This document shows, piece by piece, positions 1-5,552 of a stretch of 16,141 nt of DNA (its first letter is position 1; every line of letters starts with the position of its first letter). Made by a program: the position numbers and the translations under genes. The notes under the pieces were generated by a model. That model was given only the letters and a program-made list of their open reading frames with translations, made no database searches and was not told the origin of the DNA. This stretch comes from JAIVJN01 sp036732565 (lineage in GTDB: Bacteria > Acidobacteriota > Vicinamibacteria > Vicinamibacterales > UBA2999): contig DAINCF010000115.1 of the NCBI GenBank assembly GCA_036732565.1, forward strand, positions 1 through 16,141, read 5' to 3'.

Positions 1-231
1 CCAGCTCTTGCCGCGCGCCTCTCTCGGCGCGCGGTCCGCGGCGCGCAGCGCCTCGCGCGCCTCTTCGCGGGACTCCCACAAGCGTCCGCGCTCGAACCAT
101 CGCATCACGGCCGAGGGATGCTTCTCTTTCAGTCGATTGAACGTCGGCAGCAGCTCTTCCGGATCGATGGCGCGAAACGCTGTCGCTTGGCCGTCGACGA
201 TGATGGTCCAGTACACATGACGGGGTGGCAT
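1..231 (-). CDS. Small conserved-type hypothetical protein, 3' end cut by window edge
   Basis: I do not recognise a named family. Reading leftward from the ATG at 229-231, 77 codons are open to the window edge, so the C-terminus is missing. The protein begins M-P-P-R-H-V-Y-W-T-I-I-V-D-G, a soluble start with beta-strand character. It continues with a charged helical part (R-L-K-E-K-H-P, then W-F-E-R-G-R-L-W, then E-E-A-R-E-A-L-R-A-A). There is no signal peptide or membrane segment. The start codon sits one base after the stop of the NtrC-type regulator (TGA-A-ATG), so it is almost certainly co-transcribed and translationally coupled to it. No Shine-Dalgarno site other than the coupling is evident. 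The codon use looks like the neighbours. Function unknown; the coupling suggests a role with the regulator, or simply shared expression. Confidence 0.75.
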   Translation of the reverse strand, partial: MPPRHVYWTIIVDGQATAFRAIDPEELLPTFNRLKEKHPSAVMRWFERGRLWESREEAREALRAADRAPREARGKSW

Positions 232-232
232 T

Positions 233-1609
233 TCACTCGATCCTTTTCAGCTTCTCGACGAGCGTCGTCCGCTTCAATTGGAGGAGACTTGCGGCGGCGG
301 CCTTGTTCCCGCCCGTCCGTCTGAGCGCGCGCTGAATCAGATCGCGCTCGATCTGATCGACCAGGTCGGGAAGATCGACTCCCTCGTCCGGGAAGTCGAC
401 CGACGGCACCAGCGGAATCTGCGCGACTTGAATCTCCGGAGGCAGGTCGTTGACGTCGATGCTCATGCGCGTGCCGAGCAACGCGACGGCGCGCTCGATC
501 GCGTTCTCCAATTGACGAATGTTGCCCGGCCAGGTGTACGCCATCAGCCGGCGCATCGCGTCCTGCGACACCAGAATGCTTTCGGCGCGCGTGCCGTCCC
601 CGGCGAACTTGGCGAGGAAGTGGCTGACGAGCAGCGGGATGTCTTCCTTGCGATCGCGCAGCGGCGGCAACTGCACCGTGATGACGTTGAGGCGGTAGTA
701 CAGGTCCTCTCGAAACGTGCCCTCCTTCACCATCTTCGCGAGATCCGAATTCGTCGCGCCGATGACGCGCGTGTCGACCTTGACCGTTTTGTTGTCGCCG
801 ATGCGTTCGAACTCGCGCTCCTGGAGCACGCGCAACAGTTTCATCTGCAGCGCCGTGCTCATCGTGCCGACTTCATCCAGGAACAGCGTGCCGCGATCGG
901 CTTGCTCCAACCGACCCTGTCGCATGCCAATGGCGCCGGTGAACGCGCCGCGGACATGACCGAAGAGCTCGGCTTCCAACAACGTTTCGGGAATCGCGCT
1001 GCAATTCAACGCGACGAATCGATGCGCACGTCGGGGGCCGGTCTGATGAATCGCGCGGGCCACGACCTCCTTGCCGGTGCCAGTCTCGCCGATGATCAAC
1101 ACCGTGGCGTTGGTGGGCGCGACCGTTTCGATCAGCTGAAACAACGCGCGCATCGGCTCGCTCTTCCCGACCATCGCGCCGAGCCCGAACCGAGTGTCGA
1201 GCTGTTGCCGCAGGTACGCGTTCTCGCTCTTCAATCGACGCTGCTCGAGCGAGGTATGCAGGACGTGCAACAGCTCATCGAACTGAAACGGCTTGGCGAC
1301 GAAATCGGCGGCGCCGCGCTTGATGGCGTCGACGGCGTCCTTCACCGTTCCGTAGCCGGTGACCACGATGGCGATGATGCCGGGATAGCGGTCGAGGGCC
1401 GCGTCGACCACCGCACGGCCGTCGATTCCCGGCAACCGCAGGTCCGAGACGATGACGTCGAACGCGAACTCGCTCAGCAGTTTGAGCGCGTGCTCGCCGG
1501 ATCCGGCCTGCGTGACGTCGAAGCCGTGGTCCACCAGGCGCTCGGCCATTACCGACCGCAGCGCCTCCTCATCGTCTACGAGAAGCAGATGTGTCCGTGC
1601 ATCAGGCAT
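233..1609 (-). CDS. NtrC-family sigma-54-dependent response regulator
   Basis: This is a 458-residue, three-domain activator of sigma-54 RNA polymerase. The receiver (about 1-120) has the acidic pair D12/D13, phosphoacceptor D56, T84 and K106. The AAA+ domain (about 145-380) has Walker A GETGTGKE ending at K180/E181, an intact GAFTGA sigma-54 contact loop at 221-226, and Walker B L-F-L-D-E with D245/E246. The C-terminus (about 420-458) is a Fis-type helix-turn-helix (G-G-N-K-A-A-A-A-S-L-L then T-T-L-V-E-K-L). All key residues are present, so it should be active when phosphorylated by a kinase; the hybrid kinase at 3445-4965 is the nearest candidate. The ATG at 1609 has no Shine-Dalgarno site, and a sigma-70-like promoter lies just upstream. 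It is divergent from the small HTH gene and coupled to the small downstream gene. The target promoter is not proven, but a sigma-54 site lies at 2468-2482. Confidence 0.96.
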   Translation of the reverse strand: MPDARTHLLLVDDEEALRSVMAERLVDHGFDVTQAGSGEHALKLLSEFAFDVIVSDLRLPGIDGRAVVDAALDRYPGIIAIVVTGYGTVKDAVDAIKRGAADFVAKPFQFDELLHVLHTSLEQRRLKSENAYLRQQLDTRFGLGAMVGKSEPMRALFQLIETVAPTNATVLIIGETGTGKEVVARAIHQTGPRRAHRFVALNCSAIPETLLEAELFGHVRGAFTGAIGMRQGRLEQADRGTLFLDEVGTMSTALQMKLLRVLQEREFERIGDNKTVKVDTRVIGATNSDLAKMVKEGTFREDLYYRLNVITVQLPPLRDRKEDIPLLVSHFLAKFAGDGTRAESILVSQDAMRRLMAYTWPGNIRQLENAIERAVALLGTRMSIDVNDLPPEIQVAQIPLVPSVDFPDEGVDLPDLVDQIERDLIQRALRRTGGNKAAAASLLQLKRTTLVEKLKRIE

Positions 1610-1619
1610 TTAGGGGGGT

Positions 1620-1633
1620 GTCAGGATTCTGAC
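1620..1633. promoter_or_regulatory. Inverted repeat over the regulator's -10 box
   Basis: GTCAG-GATT-CTGAC is a perfect 5-base inverted repeat with a 4-base centre. It covers the candidate -10 element of the NtrC-type gene, a position suited to a repressor. The binding protein is unknown; the divergent small HTH protein is a candidate by proximity only. Confidence 0.3.
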
Positions 1634-1654
1634 GAGGGCTCGAAGGCAAGTCAA
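1626..1654 (-). promoter_or_regulatory. Putative sigma-70-type promoter of the NtrC-type regulator
   Basis: On the minus strand TTGACT (1654-1649, 5 of 6 to consensus) is followed by a 17-base spacer and CAGAAT (1631-1626, 4 of 6). Transcription would start near 1619, leaving a leader of about 10 bases with no Shine-Dalgarno site. Match by eye only. Confidence 0.45.
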
Positions 1655-1712
1655 GCGCGCGTGGCCTAAACCCGACGGCCCACGTGCCGATACGTCACCC
1701 AGGAGGGCAATT

Positions 1713-1910
1713 GTGGAAAGGACAACGGTCAGCATCATGAAAGCGTGCGAGATGGTCGGCGTGAGCCGCCGCACGATCTACAACTGGATTGCCGCGGGGA
1801 AGGTGGAGTACGTGCGCACCGCCGGTGGCAGCATTCGGATCTTCGTCGACACGCTCTGGCGTCAGCCGGACGGTCAGACACGGTTGGCCAGCTCGACGCC
1901 TGCCGCGTGA
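1713..1910 (+). CDS. Small excisionase/MerR-like helix-turn-helix DNA-binding protein
   Basis: This is a 65-residue protein consisting almost only of a winged helix-turn-helix of the excisionase/MerR type. Residues about 9-31 (K-A-C-E-M-V-G-V-S-R-R-T-I-Y-N-W-I-A-A-G-K-V) form the helices, followed by a wing (Y-V-R-T-A-G-G-S-I-R-I-F). The GTG start at 1713 is preceded by a strong AGGAGG at 1701-1706 with a 6-base spacer, which decides the start. It is transcribed divergently from the NtrC-type regulator, and its stop overlaps a possible GTG of the next gene. No integrase or phage gene is nearby, so a transcription-factor role is more likely than recombination directionality; this is inference. 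It lacks the effector domain of true MerR proteins. Confidence 0.85.
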   Translation: MERTTVSIMKACEMVGVSRRTIYNWIAAGKVEYVRTAGGSIRIFVDTLWRQPDGQTRLASSTPAA

Positions 1911-1930
1911 GCCTTGCCGCCCTGCTCCGC

Positions 1931-2158
1931 ATGTCCGAGGAACCGTTTCGGGGGGATGACAAGACCCTCGATTCGGCAGATCTGCAGAGCCTCTTCCATC
2001 GTCTGAACAACCAGCTCGGCATCATCCTCGCGCACGCCGAGCTGCTCGAAGCCAAGGCGCCAGACGACCTGCACCGCACCCGCGCGGTGCAAGTGGTCGA
2101 TGCCGCGCTCGAGAGCATGAACGTCGCTCGTGCGATCCGCCAGCGCGTCGAGCCCTGA
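1931..2158 (+). CDS. Small stand-alone DHp/HisKA-like phosphoacceptor protein
   Basis: This 75-residue protein resembles the dimerisation/phosphotransfer helix pair of histidine kinases. The motif L-F-H-R-L-N-N-Q-L-G-I-I-L (H23, N26, N27) parallels the H-box of the hybrid kinase in this window (A-H-E-L-N-N-P-L-A-T-I-L). A second helix follows (about 45-72). No ATP-binding N, G1, F or G2 box is present, because the gene ends right after the helices. By analogy with Spo0B or ChpT it could relay phosphate, or bind and dimerise with a kinase; this is inference. ATG 1931 is chosen as the first Met; a GTG at 1907 that overlaps the previous stop (GTGA) would add eight residues. Neither start has a good Shine-Dalgarno site, so translation is probably coupled to the HTH gene. 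Confidence 0.7.
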   Translation: MSEEPFRGDDKTLDSADLQSLFHRLNNQLGIILAHAELLEAKAPDDLHRTRAVQVVDAALESMNVARAIRQRVEP

Positions 2159-2246
2159 TTCGCCTCCTCCGATCTCGGGTCGCTTCCCCTCGATCTGCGG
2201 TTCACAACCGCGCGTTGAACCCCTCTTCGACCGCTCGGCGGCAGTC

Positions 2247-2260
2247 TTACGAAATCGTAA
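2247..2260. promoter_or_regulatory. Palindrome TTACGA-AA-TCGTAA
   Basis: Perfect 6-base inverted repeat with a 2-base centre, about 210 bases upstream of the sigma-54 promoter, in AT-rich sequence. It is a possible operator or enhancer half of an activator site; the protein is unknown. Confidence 0.35.
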
Positions 2261-2282
2261 TCACATGCCGAGAATTGTGATT
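2259..2282. promoter_or_regulatory. Inverted repeat AATCACA-N10-TGTGATT
   Basis: Perfect 7-base arms with a 10-base spacer, sharing its first two bases with the preceding palindrome. The spacing of about 1.5 helical turns suits a dimeric DNA-binding protein. The order TCACA...TGTGA is opposite to that of a CRP site. Confidence 0.4.
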
Positions 2283-2297
2283 GTCGCGTCGAAAAAT

Positions 2298-2309
2298 TGG
2301 CGCACGCCA
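2298..2309. promoter_or_regulatory. Palindrome TGGCG-CA-CGCCA, possible activator site
   Basis: Perfect 5-base arms with a 2-base centre, about 160 bases upstream of the -24 element, within the range used by upstream activator sites of NtrC-type proteins. Short enough to be chance in GC-rich DNA. Confidence 0.3.
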
Positions 2310-2467
2310 CAACTGAACCGTCAACGACGTGGCGGTTTTGTGAGTCGTTTCGGATCTCGCTCTGTGCTGCGTCGGAACAGACAAATCCGTCCAACCGATT
2401 GAAAAGACAGGAGATTGTAGCGATGAAACATCATCGTTGCACATCCTGCTACAGCTCTGCATCGACC

Positions 2468-2482
2468 TGGCACCACCGTTGC
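2468..2482 (+). promoter_or_regulatory. Sigma-54 (-24/-12) promoter of the sigma-factor gene
   Basis: TGGCAC (2468-2473), five bases, TTGC (2479-2482), preceded by C, matches the RpoN consensus YTGGCACG-N4-TTGC with exact spacing and only one base (the G after TGGCAC) off. The -12 C at 2482 predicts a transcript start near 2494, giving a leader of about 103 bases before ATG 2597. An NtrC-family activator is encoded within 1 kb. The match, spacing and correct strand make this the best-supported promoter in the window. Confidence 0.65.
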
Positions 2483-2596
2483 CAGATGAGGTCTCCGCAC
2501 GAGTGGTCAACTCAACGGTGTCGAGCATTTCGACATCGAACGATGCAACCCGAGGAGCCGCCCGACAACCGCGGTTGCCCGGCAGGAGTTCCGGAA

Positions 2597-3619
2597 ATGA
2601 ATCTCGATCGGACCGCAGAGACGAACCCCCGCGTTGAAGCCAGTTTGCCGTTTGTCGAAGCACTCGCCCGTCGAATGGCCTCGACGATGCCGCACAGCAT
2701 CGACCTGGGCGATTTGGTCCAGGACGGCGTGCTCGGCCTCATCGATGCCGCTGAGCGCTTCGACGAGGCTCGAGGTATCAAGTTCGAGACCTTTGCCGAG
2801 CGGCGCGTGCGCGGCGCCATGATCGACGCCCTGCGGCGCGACGCCTGGCCGCGTGGCGTTCGCCGGATGCGGCGTGAGATCGAAGCCGCCCGCGACAAAT
2901 TACGTGGGCAGCTCGGCTATGAGCCGTCGCTGGCGGACCTTGCGGCCGAGATCGGTTCTGACGAAAAACGTCTGGGTCGCACGATCGTGCGGATCAACAC
3001 CATCGAGTCCACCTCGCCGCTGTCATGCGCCGACCATCTGGATGACGCGCAGTTGCCGGCCGTGCTCGTTCCGGCTGAGCCGGACCGCCCCGATCAGGCG
3101 TTCGAGCGCGTCGAGGCGAAGGATCGCGTGCGCGACGCCATTCGCACCCTGCCACCTCGCGAACGTCGTCTCATCGGCCTCTACTACTACGGCGAAGTGA
3201 CGATGAAGGAAATCGGCGCCGAGCTCGGGGTCAACGAATCGCGCGTCTCGCAGTTGCACGCGCGCGCGCTCGGTCGGCTGCGCGAAGCGCTCGGTGGCAC
3301 GCTGGCCCCGCTCGCCGCGATGGCCCGCTCCGCGGTGCTGCCGTTCGAGCACAAGCCGCGTATGGCCAAGGCAGCGCTGAACGGATCGGCGACGGCGGCG
3401 CAGGCTCCGGCCGATCGCCGCAGCGAGACGGCGGTGGTGGTCAACTACGCGAGCGTATCGCGTGCCGCGCGCAGCAAGTCGCCGAGCCGGAAGGGTTTCG
3501 ACAACCAGCGGCATCCGGTCTCGTCGAGAAAGCGCTCGGCGTCGGTGCCGGCGACATCGCCGGTGACGAAGATGACGCGTCGCGACAACGCCGGCATGGC
3601 CGCGGCCATGGCCCGGTAG
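2597..3619 (+). CDS. FliA/WhiG-type alternative sigma factor (sigma-70 family) with long C-terminal tail
   Basis: This is a 340-residue sigma factor. Region 2 is at about 10-95 (D-L-V-Q-D-G-V-L-G-L-I-D-A, F-E-T-F-A-E-R-R-V-R-G-A-M-I-D-A-L-R). Region 3 is at about 95-135 (L-G-Y-E-P-S-L-A-D-L-A-A-E-I). Region 4 is at about 180-235 (L-P-P-R-E-R-R-L-I-G-L-Y-Y-Y, then the HTH V-T-M-K-E-I-G-A-E-L-G-V-N-E-S-R-V-S-Q-L). This is the FliA/WhiG layout, usually about 240-260 residues. The extra 95 or so residues form a basic, low-complexity tail, and the last 58 codons are antisense to the kinase receiver domain. ATG 2597 is chosen because AGGAG lies at 2584-2588 with an 8-base spacer and because the sigma-54 promoter is upstream of it. 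No flagellar gene is present, so the regulon is unknown. Confidence 0.9.
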   Translation: MNLDRTAETNPRVEASLPFVEALARRMASTMPHSIDLGDLVQDGVLGLIDAAERFDEARGIKFETFAERRVRGAMIDALRRDAWPRGVRRMRREIEAARDKLRGQLGYEPSLADLAAEIGSDEKRLGRTIVRINTIESTSPLSCADHLDDAQLPAVLVPAEPDRPDQAFERVEAKDRVRDAIRTLPPRERRLIGLYYYGEVTMKEIGAELGVNESRVSQLHARALGRLREALGGTLAPLAAMARSAVLPFEHKPRMAKAALNGSATAAQAPADRRSETAVVVNYASVSRAARSKSPSRKGFDNQRHPVSSRKRSASVPATSPVTKMTRRDNAGMAAAMAR

Positions 3620-4965
3620 AACTGCATCCCGTCGATGCGCGGCATCTTCAAGTCGCAGACGATCAGGTCGTAGCTGGCTTGAGAGAGCTGCGTGAGTCCT
3701 TCTTCGCCGTCGCCCGCGCGCGACACGATGAAGCCGGCGTCGCTCAATGCTTCGGAAACGGCGACGGCGAGCGCCGGCTCGTCCTCGACGACCAACACGT
3801 GCCTGCCTTGGAAATCATCGAGCGACACCGGCTGCGGCACGTTCTTCGTCGCCGCCAGCTCCGGGGCGGCCACGGGGAGCTCCACGAAGAACGACGCGCC
3901 CCGGTTCTGCGGCGCCTTCAGCCAGATGCGCCCGCCGTGCTCCTGCACGATCGCGTAGGCGACGGTCAGCCCCAGCCCCGTGCCCTTGCCGACCTCCTTG
4001 GTCGTGAAGAACGGATCGAAGATCTTGCCTTGCGTCTCTTCCGGCACGCCCGGCCCATCGTCGTTGACTTCGATGACGACGGATTTGTGCTCGACGTCGT
4101 GCCAGGTGCGGACGACGAGGGTGCCGCGGCCGTTGGCCGTGAGCATCGCCTGCTCGGCGTTGATCACGAGGTTCAGCAGCACCTGCTGCACCTGGTGCCC
4201 GTCGGCGAAGACCTGCGGCAGACCCGCCGCCAGGGCGTGAATCACATGGACGTTGGTCACACGCTGTTCGTACGCACGCAGCGCCAGCGTCTCGCGGACG
4301 ATCTGGTTGATGTCGACCATCATGCGCGTGCTCTGGCGCTTGCGCGCGAACGTGAGCAGGTTGCGCACGATGCGCGCGGCGCGTTCGGCCTCGCGCAGGA
4401 TGACGTCGAGCCCGCGACGGGCACGGTCGTCGGTGGAGCGCTCCGACAGTCGCTCGGCCCACGAGAGGATCGTCGCGAGCGGATTGTTCAGCTCGTGGGC
4501 GACGCCGGAGATCGTCTGACCGAGTGCGGCCATCTTCTCGGCCTGCAGCAGCTGGTGATAGAGGTCGCGCGATTGATCGTCGAGTTTCTTCCGCTCGCTC
4601 ACGTCGCGCACGAGCGCTTCGAGGTGCAGCAGCGTGCTGCCGCTGCGGACGGGGCTGGCGTTGGCGGTGATCTCGATCCAGACCGGATGACCGTCGAGAC
4701 GTTTCAATCGAATCAGATAGTCGGTGACGGCGCCGGACGAGCGCAGGCGCTCGACGAAGGTGGCGCGATCTTGGGGATCGAGAAAGCGATCGGGCGCGAA
4801 CGGCTGCACCTCGGATTCAGGGGTCTCCGGGGCGTAGCCGAAGACGAGCTTGAGGTGCGCGTTGGAAGTGACGGTCTTGGCGGTCCGAGCGTCGATCGTG
4901 CCGATGTAGACGCCCTCGTGCACCGCTTCGAAGAGACGAGCGAGGGCCGCGGCGCGATCGTCCAC
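3445..4965 (-). CDS. PAS hybrid histidine kinase with C-terminal receiver
   Basis: This soluble two-component kinase has about 506 residues from GTG 4965. A PAS domain (about 8-125) is followed by a linker helix. The HisKA H-box is A-H-E-L-N-N-P-L (H157). The HATPase has the N-box (L-L-N-L-V-I-N-A-E-Q-A), G1 (N-D-D-G-P-G-V-P), F-box (I-F-D-P-F-F-T-T-K) and G2 (G-K-G-T-G-L-G-L). The C-terminal receiver has the acidic V-E-D-E-P, D438 (V-C-D-L-K-M-P), T468 and K490 (S-K-P-F). No membrane segment, so the signal is cytoplasmic. An in-frame ATG at 5004 lies inside a hairpin stem and upstream of a perfect TATAAT, so GTG 4965 is preferred. Partners may be the NtrC-type regulator and the DHp-like protein (inference). 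The 3' end overlaps the sigma-factor frame by 175 bases. Confidence 0.95.
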   Translation of the reverse strand: MDDRAAALARLFEAVHEGVYIGTIDARTAKTVTSNAHLKLVFGYAPETPESEVQPFAPDRFLDPQDRATFVERLRSSGAVTDYLIRLKRLDGHPVWIEITANASPVRSGSTLLHLEALVRDVSERKKLDDQSRDLYHQLLQAEKMAALGQTISGVAHELNNPLATILSWAERLSERSTDDRARRGLDVILREAERAARIVRNLLTFARKRQSTRMMVDINQIVRETLALRAYEQRVTNVHVIHALAAGLPQVFADGHQVQQVLLNLVINAEQAMLTANGRGTLVVRTWHDVEHKSVVIEVNDDGPGVPEETQGKIFDPFFTTKEVGKGTGLGLTVAYAIVQEHGGRIWLKAPQNRGASFFVELPVAAPELAATKNVPQPVSLDDFQGRHVLVVEDEPALAVAVSEALSDAGFIVSRAGDGEEGLTQLSQASYDLIVCDLKMPRIDGMQFYRAMAAAMPALSRRVIFVTGDVAGTDAERFLDETGCRWLSKPFRLGDLLRAARDTLA

Positions 4966-4971
4966 GGCACG

Positions 4972-4977
4972 ATTATA
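4972..4977 (-). promoter_or_regulatory. Perfect -10 box, probably leaderless kinase promoter
   Basis: TATAAT (minus strand 4977-4972) stands six bases before GTG 4965, so transcription would start at or next to the start codon. There is no Shine-Dalgarno site and no good -35 box 17 bases upstream. This layout fits leaderless mRNA as known from other bacterial groups. Confidence 0.45.
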
Positions 4978-4991
4978 GGGGCCCTTCGACT

Positions 4992-5017
4992 CGCTGGCCC
5001 GCATTTGCGGGCCAGCG
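4992..5017 (-). terminator. Strong GC hairpin between PCYCGC gene and kinase gene
   Basis: A perfect 12-base inverted repeat (CGCTGGCCCGCA / TGCGGGCCAGCG) is separated by TT. It begins about 20 bases after the PCYCGC stop and ends about 15 bases before the kinase -10 box. There is no T-tract on either side, so it is not a classical intrinsic terminator; it may still stop or protect the upstream transcript. Confidence 0.5.
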
Positions 5018-5037
5018 CGCTCGGGGCGAATCGCCGC

Positions 5038-5517
5038 TCAGTGCTTGTGTGTGGCGCCCGGCTTCGGCGTGGGCGTGCTCGTCGGGAAACGGCCGCCGTA
5101 CTTGCGATCGATCGCGGCGCGAATCGAGACGGGGTCGGCGCCACCGGAGTGCATGCGCGCCGCTTCCGCGGCGACGTCGATGCAGATCGTGCAGCCCCAC
5201 CCGTGCGCGTCCCAGGTCACGCCGCCCTTCGCGTCACGCGAGCGAACGAAGCACGCTTCGTTGCTGCCGTGCCCGCTGCGCTCGCACCCGCAATAGCAGG
5301 GGACGTACTTGATCACTTCCGGATGCCGCGCCGCGAACTCGTACGCCATGCGCGTCGTTTCCATGGGTCTCGCCGGAGCGAACCCGGGGTTCGGCAGCGG
5401 CGGCAGCGCCATGGCGGCAATCGATGGAGCCTTGCTGGCGGAACTCTGAGCGGCGACGACGGCCATCGTGGCGGACAGGGCGACGGCGGTAAGACCGAGC
5501 AGGGCTTTGAACGCCAT
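5038..5517 (-). CDS. Secreted PCYCGC-motif protein
   Basis: This is a 159-residue exported protein. Residues 1-23 are a signal peptide (M-A-F-K, hydrophobic core, A-V-V-A-A then Q-S-S). The mature part carries the P-C-Y-C-G-C motif at 73-78, which names a family of unknown function (PCYCGC motif-containing proteins, often lipoproteins in Firmicutes). Further cysteines are C89, C109 and C112 (G-C-T-I-C), with histidines H83 and H105 and a terminal H-K-H. Six cysteines in a secreted protein suggest metal or cofactor binding or disulfides; this is inference. There is no lipobox cysteine at the signal cleavage site. The ATG at 5517 follows a TAGAGT -10-like box by six bases and has no Shine-Dalgarno. 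It is upstream of the kinase gene on the same strand and divergent from the GGDEF gene. Confidence 0.88.
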   Translation of the reverse strand: MAFKALLGLTAVALSATMAVVAAQSSASKAPSIAAMALPPLPNPGFAPARPMETTRMAYEFAARHPEVIKYVPCYCGCERSGHGSNEACFVRSRDAKGGVTWDAHGWGCTICIDVAAEAARMHSGGADPVSIRAAIDRKYGGRFPTSTPTPKPGATHKH

Positions 5518-5523
5518 CCGGCT

Positions 5524-5552
5524 ACTCTACAACAGGACCGTCATGCCGCCAA
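5524..5552 (-). promoter_or_regulatory. Putative promoter of the PCYCGC gene
   Basis: TTGGCG (5552-5547, 4 of 6), a 17-base spacer and TAGAGT (5529-5524, 4 of 6) end six bases before ATG 5517, predicting a leaderless or nearly leaderless transcript. The spacer contains one arm of a long inverted repeat. Confidence 0.4.

Larger units (their letters stand above)
2159..2596. other. Long regulatory intergenic region ahead of the sigma factor
   Basis: These 438 bases hold no convincing gene. The stretch around 2240-2420 is visibly more AT-rich than the coding sequence. It contains three short palindromes (2247-2260, 2259-2282, 2298-2309) and a sigma-54 promoter (2468-2482), followed by an untranslated leader of about 100 bases. 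The sigma-factor frame is open upstream to 2297, but that part is Cys/His/Arg-rich and unlike any sigma factor, so it is not called as coding. Confidence 0.6.

Noticed and set aside
278..1669. A 463-codon plus-strand open frame
   Set aside because: It is antisense to the NtrC-type regulator, whose three domains are complete.
1713..1910. Phage excisionase marking an integrated element
   Set aside because: The fold is excisionase-like, but there is no integrase, attachment repeat or phage gene in the window.
2259..2282. CRP-type binding site
   Set aside because: The arms are in the order TCACA...TGTGA with a 10-base spacer, not TGTGA-N6-TCACA.
2297..2596. N-terminal extension of the sigma factor (starts at 2297 or ATG 2423)
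   Set aside because: The added residues are Cys/His/Arg-rich and unlike sigma factors. The sigma-54 promoter lies inside the extension, and ATG 2597 has its own AGGAG. An AGGAG before ATG 2423 keeps a small doubt.
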